Assembly (NCBI GenBank): GCA_963837005.1
Contig: CAWIMC010000013.1
Location: forward strand, 124,001-188,000
DNA from: CALDTK01 sp963837005
GTDB taxonomy: Bacteria > Bacteroidota > Bacteroidia > Chitinophagales > Saprospiraceae
Reading direction: 5' to 3'
DNA length: 64,000 nucleotides
Positions 37,514 through 46,140 of this stretch are shown piece by piece. The notes beneath the pieces were generated by a model. The model was not told the DNA's origin. It was given only the letters and a program-made list of their open reading frames with translations, and searched no databases. The translations under genes and the position numbers were made by a program. Each line of letters opens with the position of its first letter. Position 1 is the stretch's first letter.

Positions 37514-37984
37514 TTACCCCACCCGCCGCACCTCACAATTAAAGCACCCCGGCCCAGCATTGTGAATATGCAGATACGCCGCCTCCCCGCTCGCAAACAG
37601 CGATTCGATCACCGCCCTGGCACCATCACCGGACTCGGTAGCGGCCCCGAGCATCATCCCCGCTTCGTCATAAGCCCGAAAGGACAGGAGCCGGTGGTTC
37701 AGCATTCGCGGAATCTCATTGAGCCCCAGGTGCTGAGTAGGCACCCCATGACGGACGAACACCGGCCCGCTCCCTCGGTAAGGAGAGTCGGTATCGTGGT
37801 GCAAGTACGGCAACAGCAAGATCTCCTCCCCCACCTCGGCATCCGCGAGGCTTACGCGGCAGGGATAGCCGGGTGAGTGGTCCACGACTTTCCGTACCGT
37901 GCCCCGACGCGCGAGTTCGTCGTCGGGCAAGTCAAAGAGAGGTGCGAAGGCGTCGGCATCGAGGCCGCTGATCTGAAACTCCAT
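37514..37984 (-). CDS. DUF1203 family protein
   Basis: 156 residues, full length for DUF1203: VVDHSPGYPCRVSLADAEVGEEILLLPYLHHDT, SPYRGSGPVFVRHG, RLLSFRAYDEAGMMLGA and a C-terminal LHIHNAGPGCFNCEVRRV. Cytosolic, function unknown. It starts two bases after the Ada-like gene stop, so the two are probably co-transcribed. Confidence 0.85.
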   Translation of the reverse strand: MEFQISGLDADAFAPLFDLPDDELARRGTVRKVVDHSPGYPCRVSLADAEVGEEILLLPYLHHDTDSPYRGSGPVFVRHGVPTQHLGLNEIPRMLNHRLLSFRAYDEAGMMLGAATESGDGARAVIESLFASGEAAYLHIHNAGPGCFNCEVRRVG

Positions 37985-37986
37985 TT

Positions 37987-38907
37987 TTAGGTTTTGATTA
38001 GTCTATTGAAGTTCTTCTGAAGACCCGCCTCTATCCCCAGCATGGCGGCTTTACGTTCTGGTCCCCAGGTGTAGCCGGATAGGTCGCCGTCGCTGCGCAG
38101 GACGCGATGGCAAGGGATGAGCCAGGCGATGCGATTGGCGCCGACGGCCCCGCCGATGGCCTGTGCGGCGGAAGGTTTGCCGAGGGTTTGGCCGAGCTGG
38201 CCATACGTGGTCACCTCGCCGCAGGGGATGCTAAGTAGTGCTCGCCAAACCTGCACCTGGAAGGGGCTGCCTTGTACGTGGACGGAGAGCGGTTTCGCGG
38301 GTGCGCCAGCGGCGCCGTTGACGATGTTGAGGGCTATGATTTGCTGCTCGTTGAGGCCCTCTTCCCGCAGGTTCGCGCATGGGTAGCGTTTCCGCAAAAC
38401 CTGTAGTGCCTGCTCCTTGTCCTCCCCGAAGCTCAGTGAGCAGATGCCACGGGGGGTGCTGGCGATGAGGCTTTCGCCAAAACGCGTCTCCGCGAAAGCA
38501 TAGCGGATGTCGACACCATTACCGCCGCTGGCGAACTCACCGGGAGTCACGGCTTCGAGGCGCACGAAGGCATCGTGAAGACGGCTCGGGCTCGACAACC
38601 GAACTTGGTCGGTGACGGTGAATAGACTCGGCTGGTCATGTCTGTCGGCGAGCAGTCTCTTCGCGTACTCGACGGTGAGGGTGCGGGCAAATTGTTTTGG
38701 CGAAAGCCCCGCCCAGGCCGTGAAAAGGCGCTGGAAGTAGGCGGGGCTGAGGTGGACCTGAGCGGCAACTTCGGCGAGAGAAGGCTGGCGCGGAGCCTCC
38801 TCGCGTAGGTAGCGGATAGCTGCGGCGGCGCGGGCATAGTCGAGGGTGTCTGGGTCGGGGCGGGGGCTCACGGCGCGAAGGTGGGCTGCTGGGCACGAGG
38901 TGGGCAA
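37987..38907 (-). CDS. Ada-like AraC regulator fused to methylated-DNA-protein cysteine methyltransferase
   Basis: 306 residues. An AraC-type DNA-binding domain (about 25-125: SLAEVAAQVHLSPAYFQRLFTAWAGLSPKQFA) is fused to the alkyltransferase domain (about 205-300) with TTYGQLGQTLGKPSAAQAIG and the active-site PCHRVLRSDGDLSGY (Cys near 265). It removes alkyl groups from O6-alkylguanine and probably activates its own expression. The N-terminal Ada phosphotriester-repair cysteine domain is missing, so this is the shorter AraC-Ogt type. Mini-hairpins: 38386 (GCG/CGC stem), 38469 (FGES) and 38694 (LSPK). Confidence 0.9.
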   Translation of the reverse strand: MPTSCPAAHLRAVSPRPDPDTLDYARAAAAIRYLREEAPRQPSLAEVAAQVHLSPAYFQRLFTAWAGLSPKQFARTLTVEYAKRLLADRHDQPSLFTVTDQVRLSSPSRLHDAFVRLEAVTPGEFASGGNGVDIRYAFAETRFGESLIASTPRGICSLSFGEDKEQALQVLRKRYPCANLREEGLNEQQIIALNIVNGAAGAPAKPLSVHVQGSPFQVQVWRALLSIPCGEVTTYGQLGQTLGKPSAAQAIGGAVGANRIAWLIPCHRVLRSDGDLSGYTWGPERKAAMLGIEAGLQKNFNRLIKT

Positions 38908-39179
38908 TCCGGAACTTGCGGAGCTTGGGGAAGGCTAGAAATACCGACGGAAAGCAGGAGTGACGAGCGCGCCAGACCACGGTTCGGCGCCCTTTAGGGT
39001 GCCCCGCCGAGCCGAAGGCGAGAAAATGGTGGTTACTCTCAGAGGGGCCTACCTCGTTGGTAGGGGCGGCATAAATGCCGCCAAACCACCAGACGTGCGC
39101 GCCACTCCACCGTGCGCGCTCGTGTTTCGCCGCATGCTAAAGCACGCGGAACCGTCACCTGCTTTCGTAATTTCACGCC

Positions 39180-42026
39180 ATGTCAATTGCCAACGCCCCA
39201 CTTTACCGATTCCTCTGCGCTACCCTCGCCGTGGCCTGTTTTGGCGCAAGCCCCCGAGTCAGCCTCGCGCAGCAAGCCGCCTTTGAACTGCCGTACGAAA
39301 AATTTACGCTCGACAACGGGCTGGAGGTGATTCTCCACGAGGATCACTCCGATCCGATCGTGGCGGTGGCGACGCTCATGCACGTTGGGTCGAATCGCGA
39401 GAAGCCGGGGCGTACGGGCTTCGCGCACTTCTTCGAGCACATGAGCTTCAACGACTCGGAGAACGTGCCCGTCGGCGCCAACCGCAAGCTGATCCCGGAG
39501 TGGGGCGGCAACCGCAACGGCGGCACCTGGAACGACGGAACCATCTACTACGAGGTGGTGCCCAAGGATGCCTTCGACAAGATCCTGTGGATCGACTCGG
39601 ACCGCTTCGGCTACATGATCAACACGGTGACGTCAGAGGCGCTGGAGCGCGAGAAGCAAGTGGTCAAGAACGAGAAGCGCGAGCGGGTGGATAACGCGCC
39701 CTATGGTTTTACCGAAGAAATCATGCGCAAGGCGATGTACCCAGAAGGCCATCCCTACAACTGGACTGTAATCGGGGCCCTGCCCGACCTGCAGGCCGCG
39801 ACGCTGCCGGACGTGAAGGAGTTCTACGAGGAGTACTACGGGGCCGCAAACGCGACGCTGGCCATCGTGGGCGACATCGACATCGCGGAGACGAAGGCCA
39901 AGGTGCAACGGTGGTTCGGGGAGATACGGCGGGGCCCTTCCGTGGCACCACTGGCGATGATGCCGGTGACGCTTCCGCAAAACAAGTCGCTCTACTTTCT
40001 CGACAACTTCGCGACCTTACCGGAGCTGCGCCTCGTGTTCCCGAGTGTACCGCAGGACGATGTCGACGAGGCAGCGCTGCGGGTGCTCGGCGATCTGCTG
40101 AGCGGCTCGAAGAAGTCGCCGCTGTACCAGGTTGTCGTCGAGGAGCGCGAGCTGGCGCCGGGTGTGAGCAGCTACCAGAGCGGGCACGAGATCGCGGGGG
40201 AGTTCGTGGTGCGCGTACGCGGGAATGCGGGCGTCGATTTGGACACCGTTCAGGCTGCTTTGCGGGAGGGCATGCGCCGCTTCGAAACCGCAGGTTTTAG
40301 CGACAGCGAACTCATGCGCATCAAAGCCGAAAGTGAGACCAACCTCTACCGCAGCGTCGAGACGGTGCTCAACAAGGCCTTCACCCTCGTGAACGACAAC
40401 GAGTACGCCGGTGACCCGGGCTTCCTCACGAAGCGCGCCGAGCGGCTGGCGAACGTGACGCGCGCTGACGTGATGCGGGTGTACGGTAAGTACCTCAAAG
40501 GTAAGCCGAGCGTGATGACGAGTTTCGTGCCGAAGGGCAAGCCCGAACTGGCGCTCAGCGACGCTACCCTGGCGGAGGTCTTTGAAGAGGAGATCGTGGC
40601 GGACGTAGCGAGCGAAAACGTGGGCCAGGGAGCTCAGGCGGTCTACGACAAGACCCCTTCGAAGTACGACCGCAGCGAGCCTGCCTTTGGGGAAGTACCG
40701 CTGTTTAAGATGCCGGAGGTCTGGCGAGATACCCTTGATCATCTACCGGTGACGGGCATCCTGAGTGAGGAGTTGCCGCTGGTCACCTTCAACCTCGTGA
40801 TCGCGGGCGGGCACCTGCTCGACCCGGCGGGCAAGGCGGGCACGGCAAATCTTCTAGCCGACCTGATGATGGCGGGGACGGCCCGGCAGACCCCCGCCGA
40901 ACTGGAGGAGGCGATTGGCCTGTTGGGTGCGAATATTAACGTGTACGCCGGCACGGAGGAGGTCGTGGTGTCGGGCTCGTGCCTCGCGAAGAACTTCCGG
41001 CAGACGGGCTTCTTGGTGGGCGAGATCTTGCTAAAGCCGCGCTGGGACACCGCTGAGTTCGCGCGCCTCAAGCAAGCGGCCCTCACGGGCCTCAAGGGCG
41101 GCGAGGCCGACGCGCGTATGATCGCGCAGAACAACTTCTTCCGCCTCGTGTACGGCCCGGACCACGCGATGGGTACGCCGGCCGCCGGGACGACCGAGAC
41201 GGTCGAGGACATCACCCTCGACGACCTGAAGGCCTTTTACGCGCAAAACTTCAGTCCCACTGTCGCGAACCTGCACGTGGTTGGCCCGGTGGACATCGGG
41301 AAGGTCGCCCACGCCTTCGAGTTTCTCTATAAGGACTGGGCGCCGACCGCCGTCGAGGTGCCGGAGGTGCCCGTGCCGAAGCGCACCGGCGAGGAGAAGG
41401 TCTACTTCATCGACGTGCCCGACGCAAAGCAGTCCGTGATCATGATCGGGCGGCTGGCGCTGGCCGGCGACGATCCGGCGGTCAACAAGCTAGAGGCTGC
41501 CAATGAGGTACTGGGTCGCGGTTCGAGCGGGAAGCTCACGCAAATCCTGCGCATCGAGAAGGGCTACACCTACGGCGCGGGCTCGGGGCTGAGTCGGCGG
41601 CGGGGCATGTCACCTTTCTACGTTTCGACGAGCGTGCGGGCCAACGCTACCCTCCCCTCGCTCGTGATTATGGACAGCCTGATGCGCAACTACGGCAGCA
41701 ACTTTACGGAGGGTGATGTGGCGCTTACGCAAAACAAGATCCTCAAGAACAACACCCGCGCCTACGAGTCGGACCGGGCCAAGCTGGGCATCTTGAATGA
41801 GATGACGAAGTACGATCGATCGGTGGACTTCCTCGATAAAGACCAGGCGGAGGTACAGGCGATGACCTTAGCTGATTTTCAGGACGTGATTGGGACTTAT
41901 TTGCCGGAGGAGGATATGGTTTATGTGGTGGTCGGGGACAAGGCGACGCAGTTGGCGGAAGTGAGGAAGTTGGGGAAAGGGGACGTGGTGGAGTTGGATA
42001 TTTTCGGGAGGGAATTGAAACCTTAG
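39180..42026 (+). CDS. M16 family zinc protease (pitrilysin type, two-domain)
   Basis: 948 residues. Signal peptide with FGAS from the GCAA-form mini-hairpin at 39238, ending SLAQQ. The inverted zinc motif HFFEH is at residues 83-87 with the downstream glutamate in the NEKRERVDN region. N-terminal active half (about 35-460) and a C-terminal half that starts near DTLDHLPVTGILSEELP and lacks HxxEH, as usual for the long form. Periplasmic or surface protease that degrades peptides. Two further mini-hairpins (39971, 41723) are the short two-base-pair forms. Monocistronic. Confidence 0.92.
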   Translation: MSIANAPLYRFLCATLAVACFGASPRVSLAQQAAFELPYEKFTLDNGLEVILHEDHSDPIVAVATLMHVGSNREKPGRTGFAHFFEHMSFNDSENVPVGANRKLIPEWGGNRNGGTWNDGTIYYEVVPKDAFDKILWIDSDRFGYMINTVTSEALEREKQVVKNEKRERVDNAPYGFTEEIMRKAMYPEGHPYNWTVIGALPDLQAATLPDVKEFYEEYYGAANATLAIVGDIDIAETKAKVQRWFGEIRRGPSVAPLAMMPVTLPQNKSLYFLDNFATLPELRLVFPSVPQDDVDEAALRVLGDLLSGSKKSPLYQVVVEERELAPGVSSYQSGHEIAGEFVVRVRGNAGVDLDTVQAALREGMRRFETAGFSDSELMRIKAESETNLYRSVETVLNKAFTLVNDNEYAGDPGFLTKRAERLANVTRADVMRVYGKYLKGKPSVMTSFVPKGKPELALSDATLAEVFEEEIVADVASENVGQGAQAVYDKTPSKYDRSEPAFGEVPLFKMPEVWRDTLDHLPVTGILSEELPLVTFNLVIAGGHLLDPAGKAGTANLLADLMMAGTARQTPAELEEAIGLLGANINVYAGTEEVVVSGSCLAKNFRQTGFLVGEILLKPRWDTAEFARLKQAALTGLKGGEADARMIAQNNFFRLVYGPDHAMGTPAAGTTETVEDITLDDLKAFYAQNFSPTVANLHVVGPVDIGKVAHAFEFLYKDWAPTAVEVPEVPVPKRTGEEKVYFIDVPDAKQSVIMIGRLALAGDDPAVNKLEAANEVLGRGSSGKLTQILRIEKGYTYGAGSGLSRRRGMSPFYVSTSVRANATLPSLVIMDSLMRNYGSNFTEGDVALTQNKILKNNTRAYESDRAKLGILNEMTKYDRSVDFLDKDQAEVQAMTLADFQDVIGTYLPEEDMVYVVVGDKATQLAEVRKLGKGDVVELDIFGRELKP

Positions 42027-42231
42027 AAGACATTAGTCTGCCGTTGCAGTGCGCCTGCGGCGGGCCGACGCAACGCCGCAATGGGGATGGGGCCCCGCTG
42101 CGAAGTAGAAGGGCGCGAAGGCGCGCGAAGGCTCGTGCACCGTGTTGAAGGAAGTCGCTGCGCCACCGGAAGGCGCGAAGCTGGGGTGTGGTGACGTGGG
42201 GCCGTATCGCTGTAGGATCATTACTTACCAT

Positions 42232-42239
42232 TACCTTCC
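42232..42239 (+). promoter_or_regulatory. -7 box TACCTTCC five bases before the GNAT start
   Basis: TACCTTCC has two mismatches to TAnnTTTG and lies five bases before the ATG at 42245. Spacing matches the other leaderless candidates. The 42027-42231 stretch holds no gene. Confidence 0.35.
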
Positions 42240-42244
42240 CTCCT

Positions 42245-42793
42245 ATGACCTCCCCCATCCTCACCACAGAACGCCTTACGCTCCGCGTTCCGGAAGCAAA
42301 AGATCTGGACGGCTGGGCAGCCTTCGTGGCGGACGAGGTCGCGATGGAGCACCTCGGTGGCAAGACCTTGTCTCGGCACGAGGCCTGGCGGCAGTTGTGC
42401 ACGATGGTGGGGTCGTGGCACGTACGGGGCTTCGGGATGTTCTCGGTGATCGAGCGGAGTACGGGGAACTGGGTCGGACGCATTGGGCCCTGGCAGCCGG
42501 AGGATTGGCCGGGGCAGGAGGTGGGCTGGGGCGTGCGCTCGGGTTTTGCCGGAAGGGGATATGCCTATGAGGCGGCAGTGGCTTCTATGGACTACGTCTT
42601 CGACGTGCTGGAGTGGCCGCGCGTGATTCACACCATCGATCCAGAAAATGTGCGCTCGTGGAAGCTGGCGCAGCGTTTGGGGTCTAGCAATTTGGGTCCG
42701 ACGCGGCTGCCGCCGCCGCTGGATGACATCAATGTTGATGCCTGGGGACAGACGCGGGAGCAGTGGCGCGCGAGGCCCCGTCATGTCGAGTGA
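42245..42793 (+). CDS. GNAT family N-acetyltransferase (RimJ/RimL type)
   Basis: 182 residues. TERLTLRVPEAKDLDGWAAF at the N-terminus, GNWVGRIGPWQPEDWPGQEVGWGV in the core, SGFAGRGYAYEAAVASMDYVF (acetyl-CoA loop) and NVRSWKLAQRLG at the end: the Acetyltransf_3 pattern. Transfers an acetyl group to an amine substrate, unknown here. Its last codons (ARPRHVE) are provided by the first unit of the repeat cluster that follows, so the repeat has invaded the 3' end of the gene. The mini-hairpin at 42543 is imperfect. Confidence 0.88.
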   Translation: MTSPILTTERLTLRVPEAKDLDGWAAFVADEVAMEHLGGKTLSRHEAWRQLCTMVGSWHVRGFGMFSVIERSTGNWVGRIGPWQPEDWPGQEVGWGVRSGFAGRGYAYEAAVASMDYVFDVLEWPRVIHTIDPENVRSWKLAQRLGSSNLGPTRLPPPLDDINVDAWGQTREQWRARPRHVE

Positions 42794-43226
42794 AGCGAAG
42801 CGTAACCGTCATGTCGAGTGGAGCGAAGCGTAACCGTCATGTCGAGTGGAGCGAAGCGGAACCGAGACATCTCCTACTCGATGCCTTGAGATCTCTCCGT
42901 GCGGCCTTTCGCTAAAGCTCAGGCCTTAGTCGAGATGACGAGCCGGCCCGTCATGTCGAGTGGAGCGAAGCGCAACCGTCATGTCGAGTGAAGCGAGGCG
43001 CAACCGTCATGTCGAGTGGAGCGAAGCGGAACCGAGACATCTCCTACTCGATGCCATTGAGATCTCTCCGTGCGGCCTTTCGCTAAAGCTCAGGCCTTAG
43101 TCGAGATGACGAGCCGACCCGTCATGTCGAGTGGAGCGAAGCGGAACCGAGACATCTCCTACTCGATGCCTTGAGATCTCTCCGTGCGGCCTTTCGCTAA
43201 AGCTCAGGCCTTAGTCGAGATGACGT
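42780..43226. repeat. Three-unit dispersed-type repeat cluster (GTCATGTCGAGTGGAGCGAAG)
   Basis: Short units of 27-28 bases containing CATGTCGAGTGGAGCGAAG occur seven times (two groups of three at 42780 and 42952, one at 43121). Each group is followed by a longer block with GAGACATCTCCTACTCGATG and GAGATCTCTCCGTGCGGCC, ending CTTAGTCGAGATGACG. The short unit and the block end are inverted complements (CATGTCGAGT/AGTCGAGATG), so each unit can fold. Repeats of this look are familiar in Bacteroidota between convergent genes. Located between GNAT and scpB, both ending here. Confidence 0.9.
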
Positions 43227-43231
43227 ACATG

Positions 43232-43852
43232 TCAATTATCGCTAGGACGTCCCACCCCAAGCGCATCCAACCCCGGTGCCTCCCCAATGGCGTTGTCGGT
43301 CGGCACCAACTCCCGCAGTTTCGGTAGGTCGGAGATGTCCCCGAGGCCGAAGTAGTCCATGAATTGCGGACTCGTGCCGTAGAGCAGCGGTCGCCCCGGC
43401 CCTGGGTCGCGCCCCACGATGGCAATCAACTCTCGCTCTAGCAGCTTGGAGATGGTATAATCGCAGCCGACCCCGCGGATGGCCTCGACATCGGGGCGTG
43501 ACACGGGCTGGCGGTAGGCGATAACGCTGAGGGTCTCGAGGGCGGCGGTGCTGAGGCGCTTGCCGCTCTGGTGCTTGAAGTGCTTGGCGAGGGTTGGGTA
43601 GTACTCGGGCTTGGTGAGGAGCTGGTAGCCGCCGCCCGTAAATTGAAGCTGGAAGGTCTGGGCGGGGGAGGCATAAAAAGCCTTTAGCTCGGCGATGGCG
43701 TCGTCGAAATCGGCGTCCAATAGGTTAGGGTCGAGACTATCGCGTAACGCCAGGAGGATCTCGACAGGGGCTACCGGCTCGCCAGCACCGAAGAGGAGCG
43801 CCTCGACGTGGCGGGAGATGCTGGAGCGCGTGAGAGGGTTTTCAACGGTCAA
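43232..43852 (-). CDS. scpB: Segregation and condensation protein B
   Basis: 206 residues. Tandem winged helices: HVEALLFGAGEPVAPVEILLAL (first) and LSTAALETLSVIAYRQPVSRPDVEAIRGVGCDYTISKLLERELI with GRPLLYGTSPQFMDYFGL (second), diagnostic for ScpB. Works with ScpA and SMC in chromosome condensation. The start codon is TTG at 43852; an in-frame stop lies three codons upstream and no ATG fits. scpA is not adjacent. Confidence 0.92.
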   Translation of the reverse strand: MTVENPLTRSSISRHVEALLFGAGEPVAPVEILLALRDSLDPNLLDADFDDAIAELKAFYASPAQTFQLQFTGGGYQLLTKPEYYPTLAKHFKHQSGKRLSTAALETLSVIAYRQPVSRPDVEAIRGVGCDYTISKLLERELIAIVGRDPGPGRPLLYGTSPQFMDYFGLGDISDLPKLRELVPTDNAIGEAPGLDALGVGRPSDN

Positions 43853-43904
43853 TTCTCAGGTTTCAATGTGCGGGGGGAGAGGGATGGAGGGCGCAAAGCT
43901 AGTT

Positions 43905-44052
43905 GGGCGGCTGCGCCTAGATGGGCGGCTGCGCCTAGTTGGGCGGCTGCGCCTAATTGGGCGGCTGCGCCTAGATGGGCGGCTTTGCCTAGTTGGGCGG
44001 CTGTGCCTAGATGGGCGGCTTTGCCTAGTTGGGCGGCTGCGCCTAATTGGGC
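43905..44052. repeat. 18 bp tandem array (left half of second mirrored array)
   Basis: Eight units of 18 bases (GGGCGGCTGCGCCTAGAT with variants) start every 18 bases from 43905 to 44031, plus a partial unit. It begins about 50 bases upstream of scpB. The unit length is a multiple of three, which is why it gives open frames, but no gene is supported. Confidence 0.92.
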
Positions 44053-44098
44053 TCCACAGTCGTCCGTGCCGGCGTGATGCGTTTAGCCGGTAGTAAAG

Positions 44099-44275
44099 CC
44101 CATCTAGGCGAAGCCGCCCAATTAGATTGCGAAGCAATCGCCCATCTAGGCGAAGCCGCCCAATTAGATTGCGAAGCAATCGCCCATCTAGGCGAAGCCG
44201 CCCAACTAGATTGCGAAGCAATCGCCCATCTAGGCCGCAGGCCGCCCTTCTAGCTCGCGAAGCGAGCGCCCGTCA
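44099..44275. repeat. 42 bp tandem array (right half, inverted)
   Basis: Four units start at 44099, 44141, 44183 and 44225 with a period of 42 bases. Each holds CCCATCTAGGCGAAGCCGCC (reverse complement of the left core) plus a hairpin GATTGC-GAA-GCAATC. The array reaches the stop codon of the next minus-strand gene (44273). As at 2696-3269, a short-period array faces a longer-period array sharing only the core. Confidence 0.9.
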
Positions 44276-45205
44276 CTCCTCCGGTCCGGGGCACACCTCC
44301 CGTAAGGTCGCCTGGTACGCGGCGTGTGCCGTGGTCGCGTCCCAACGCTGGCGCAGGGGCTTAACGTCGAGCAGGTAGGCGTCCATGAGGGAGAGTTGGT
44401 TGCGAAAGCTGCCCGTTTTGGCGGCAGCCCGCAACGCACAGATCGGAGAACCCGCTGCGGGCGGGAGCTTGCCTTCCAAACCAGAAATGAGCAGCGCAGC
44501 CGCAGCCGAACTCGGGGCGAGCGGATCTTGGATGTTGCGGAAGATGACGCGCCAGTCGACGACGAACTTGCTACCACTGCTCTCGTAGTAGCGCACCGGC
44601 ACACGGTCGGTAGCTGTGGCTCCGAGGGCACGTAGTCGGGCTCGATCCGTACCGAGGGGCTCCCCGTTGACGACCTTGTTGCCGGCGATGAACTCGAAGC
44701 TCGTCCCGTCGACGAGGCGCGCCTCGGTGGGGATGCCGGACAGGATGAGCTTGTCCTGCAACTTTTCCTGCGAGGTAGACCACCCCCACCACGCCACACT
44801 GCCGAGCAGCACCGAGATCGTGGTGACCATGGCGGTGAGCGTCAAGGCGTTGCGTCGGGCCGACGTGATCCGCTTTATCTTCCGATCGCGGTTGACGGGC
44901 GTGTCGACCTCGGTGTCAATGTGAAACTTGTAGGTAAAGCCGGTCTGCTTGTCGCCCTCAATGGCGAGGTGGCACAGCTCCTCCTCAACGAAGAAGCTGA
45001 ACACCTTTGGCTCTAGCACCGAGAAATCGATCTTGACGATTTGCTGATTGCAATGCACGACGAGGTGACCACTATTGGCGCTGTGCGCGATGCCGAGCGT
45101 GTGTCGCCGCGCCGCATTGTCGAGGAAAGTCCACTGATATTGGTTCACGCGTACGGCAAGGTACGGGCCGGAAAGGTGTTTGTCAACAAAAACGGGGTGC
45201 CACAT
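44273..45205 (-). CDS. Membrane-anchored protein of unknown function
   Basis: 310 residues. The N-terminal 110 residues look globular and cytosolic (AVRVNQYQWTFLDNAARRHTLGIAHS; SFFVEEELCHLAIEGD). One membrane helix follows basic KIKRITSARRNA (ALTLTAMVTTISVLLGSVAWWGW, about 118-140). The outer part has EARLVDGTSFEFIAGN and VPVRYYESSGSKFVVDW, which recall DUF3592-type beta domains, and a helical end with two Cys. The start at 45205 lies inside a strong hairpin (45193-45224); a downstream GTG (VNQYQW) is an alternative. The mini-hairpin at 44415 has a GGCA loop. Confidence 0.6.
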   Translation of the reverse strand: MWHPVFVDKHLSGPYLAVRVNQYQWTFLDNAARRHTLGIAHSANSGHLVVHCNQQIVKIDFSVLEPKVFSFFVEEELCHLAIEGDKQTGFTYKFHIDTEVDTPVNRDRKIKRITSARRNALTLTAMVTTISVLLGSVAWWGWSTSQEKLQDKLILSGIPTEARLVDGTSFEFIAGNKVVNGEPLGTDRARLRALGATATDRVPVRYYESSGSKFVVDWRVIFRNIQDPLAPSSAAAALLISGLEGKLPPAAGSPICALRAAAKTGSFRNQLSLMDAYLLDVKPLRQRWDATTAHAAYQATLREVCPGPEE

Positions 45206-45224
45206 CTATAAGCGTGGCACCCCG
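45188..45224 (-). terminator. Terminator-like hairpin overlapping a start codon
   Basis: On the minus strand an 11-base perfect stem (CGGGGTGCCAC with GTGGCACCCCG) closes a 10-base loop and is followed by five T residues (45188-45192). This is a good intrinsic terminator, for transcripts coming from the array on the right. It includes the ATG at 45205, so it is either the end of the upstream unit with the true start further in, or an attenuator. Confidence 0.65.
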
Positions 45225-45654
45225 TATAACCCCAAAAAACCAAATGAAAGCGACGGTGAGACCGGCTGCGCCGGAATCGTGTGTCGCTGACGGTGGCTAA
45301 AGTGGTGAAAATTTCTGGATTAGGAAGAGCTAATCTCTAAATCAGTCCAAAATTATAGTCAGTACTGTCGAGCAGCGGAATGTATAATGGATTCTGAGAA
45401 CAAGCCGTACCAGACTATGGGCAGGCTGGCTCCCTGCCTGGAGATGCTTCGCTTGGGGCCTTTCGGCAAAACCTATATGCACCACAGAATGAGTAGCGGT
45501 AGTGGGCAACAGGGGGGTGGGATGGCGGGACTGACCGGCCAGGGGGAAGTTTTGCGCATGAACCGCCCTATCGATTGCAATCGTGACAGGAGTCAAACAG
45601 GTAGGGGAGATTCGAATGGGAAAGGGAATCGTGTGCTTTCACATCCCGGCTAAT
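45225..45654. repeat. Gene-free stretch with GTTTT mini-hairpin at 45458-45472
   Basis: No credible gene on either strand. It contains a GCC-type mini-hairpin in minus orientation and a separate short palindrome (GCAGGC-TGGCTCC-CTGCCTG) near 45421. Base composition is more AT-rich than the flanks. Confidence 0.6.
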
Positions 45655-46107
45655 TCACTTGGGTCCAAACTCTTCCATGATGGCGGTACAACGCGCGTCC
45701 TCGTCATTTTTAGCCACTCACTCTCGCTTGGCAGCGTAGTCCAAACCAATAGAATCGAGCACCTGGCCATTCTCAGTAGAGTCGCCGTTGGCGAAGAGGC
45801 GAAACGGGTCGACATCGCTGTAGCGGTACTTGTCGATATCCTCGAGCCGCTCTGCCATAATCTAGCATCGTGCTCATCGCGTCTCCTTTGGTCGCGATTC
45901 TTCTTGCTGGTAATCTTACAGATGACCTTTCCTAAGGGGATCACTACTGCTACGCGCTGGAGCTACCTGGTGTGTAGAAGATGACTGCGTTGCCGCTTTA
46001 TATTTTTTAGTAGGCTGCTGCATCGCTTTTGGGGGATCTGCACGTGAGCCGTGAAGCTAACTGCAACGACGAGCAAAGATCGAGAGGATAGTGAGTAAAG
46101 CTTTCAT
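45655..46107 (-). pseudogene. Decayed member of the small secreted basic protein array
   Basis: Starts MKALLTILSIFA (ATG 46107) and then needs at least two frame changes. Pieces in order: SRADPPKAMQQPTKKYK, PLGKVICKITSKKNRDQRRR, then MAERLEDIDKYRYSDVDPF, RLFANGDSTENGQVLDS and, after an in-frame TGA, VAKNDEDARCTAIMEEFGPK. These match the last array gene (50096-50563) piece by piece: PVGKLYGLVTRRKHRRQ, DPYRLLPNGDITENGEVIDS and REWVARGN with YMKEYGPR. The tryptophan codon of that gene has become TGA here. A clear pseudogene of that paralog. Confidence 0.85.
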
Positions 46108-46140
46108 ATCATCGGTTTGCTTTGTATAAACGCCCGTGTC

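Noticed and set aside
43905..44275. Possible short protein of hexapeptide repeats (RLDGRL / LVGRLC)
   Set aside because: Period of 18 bases keeps all frames open; no start, conserved composition or signal supports a gene; half of the region is the inverted array.
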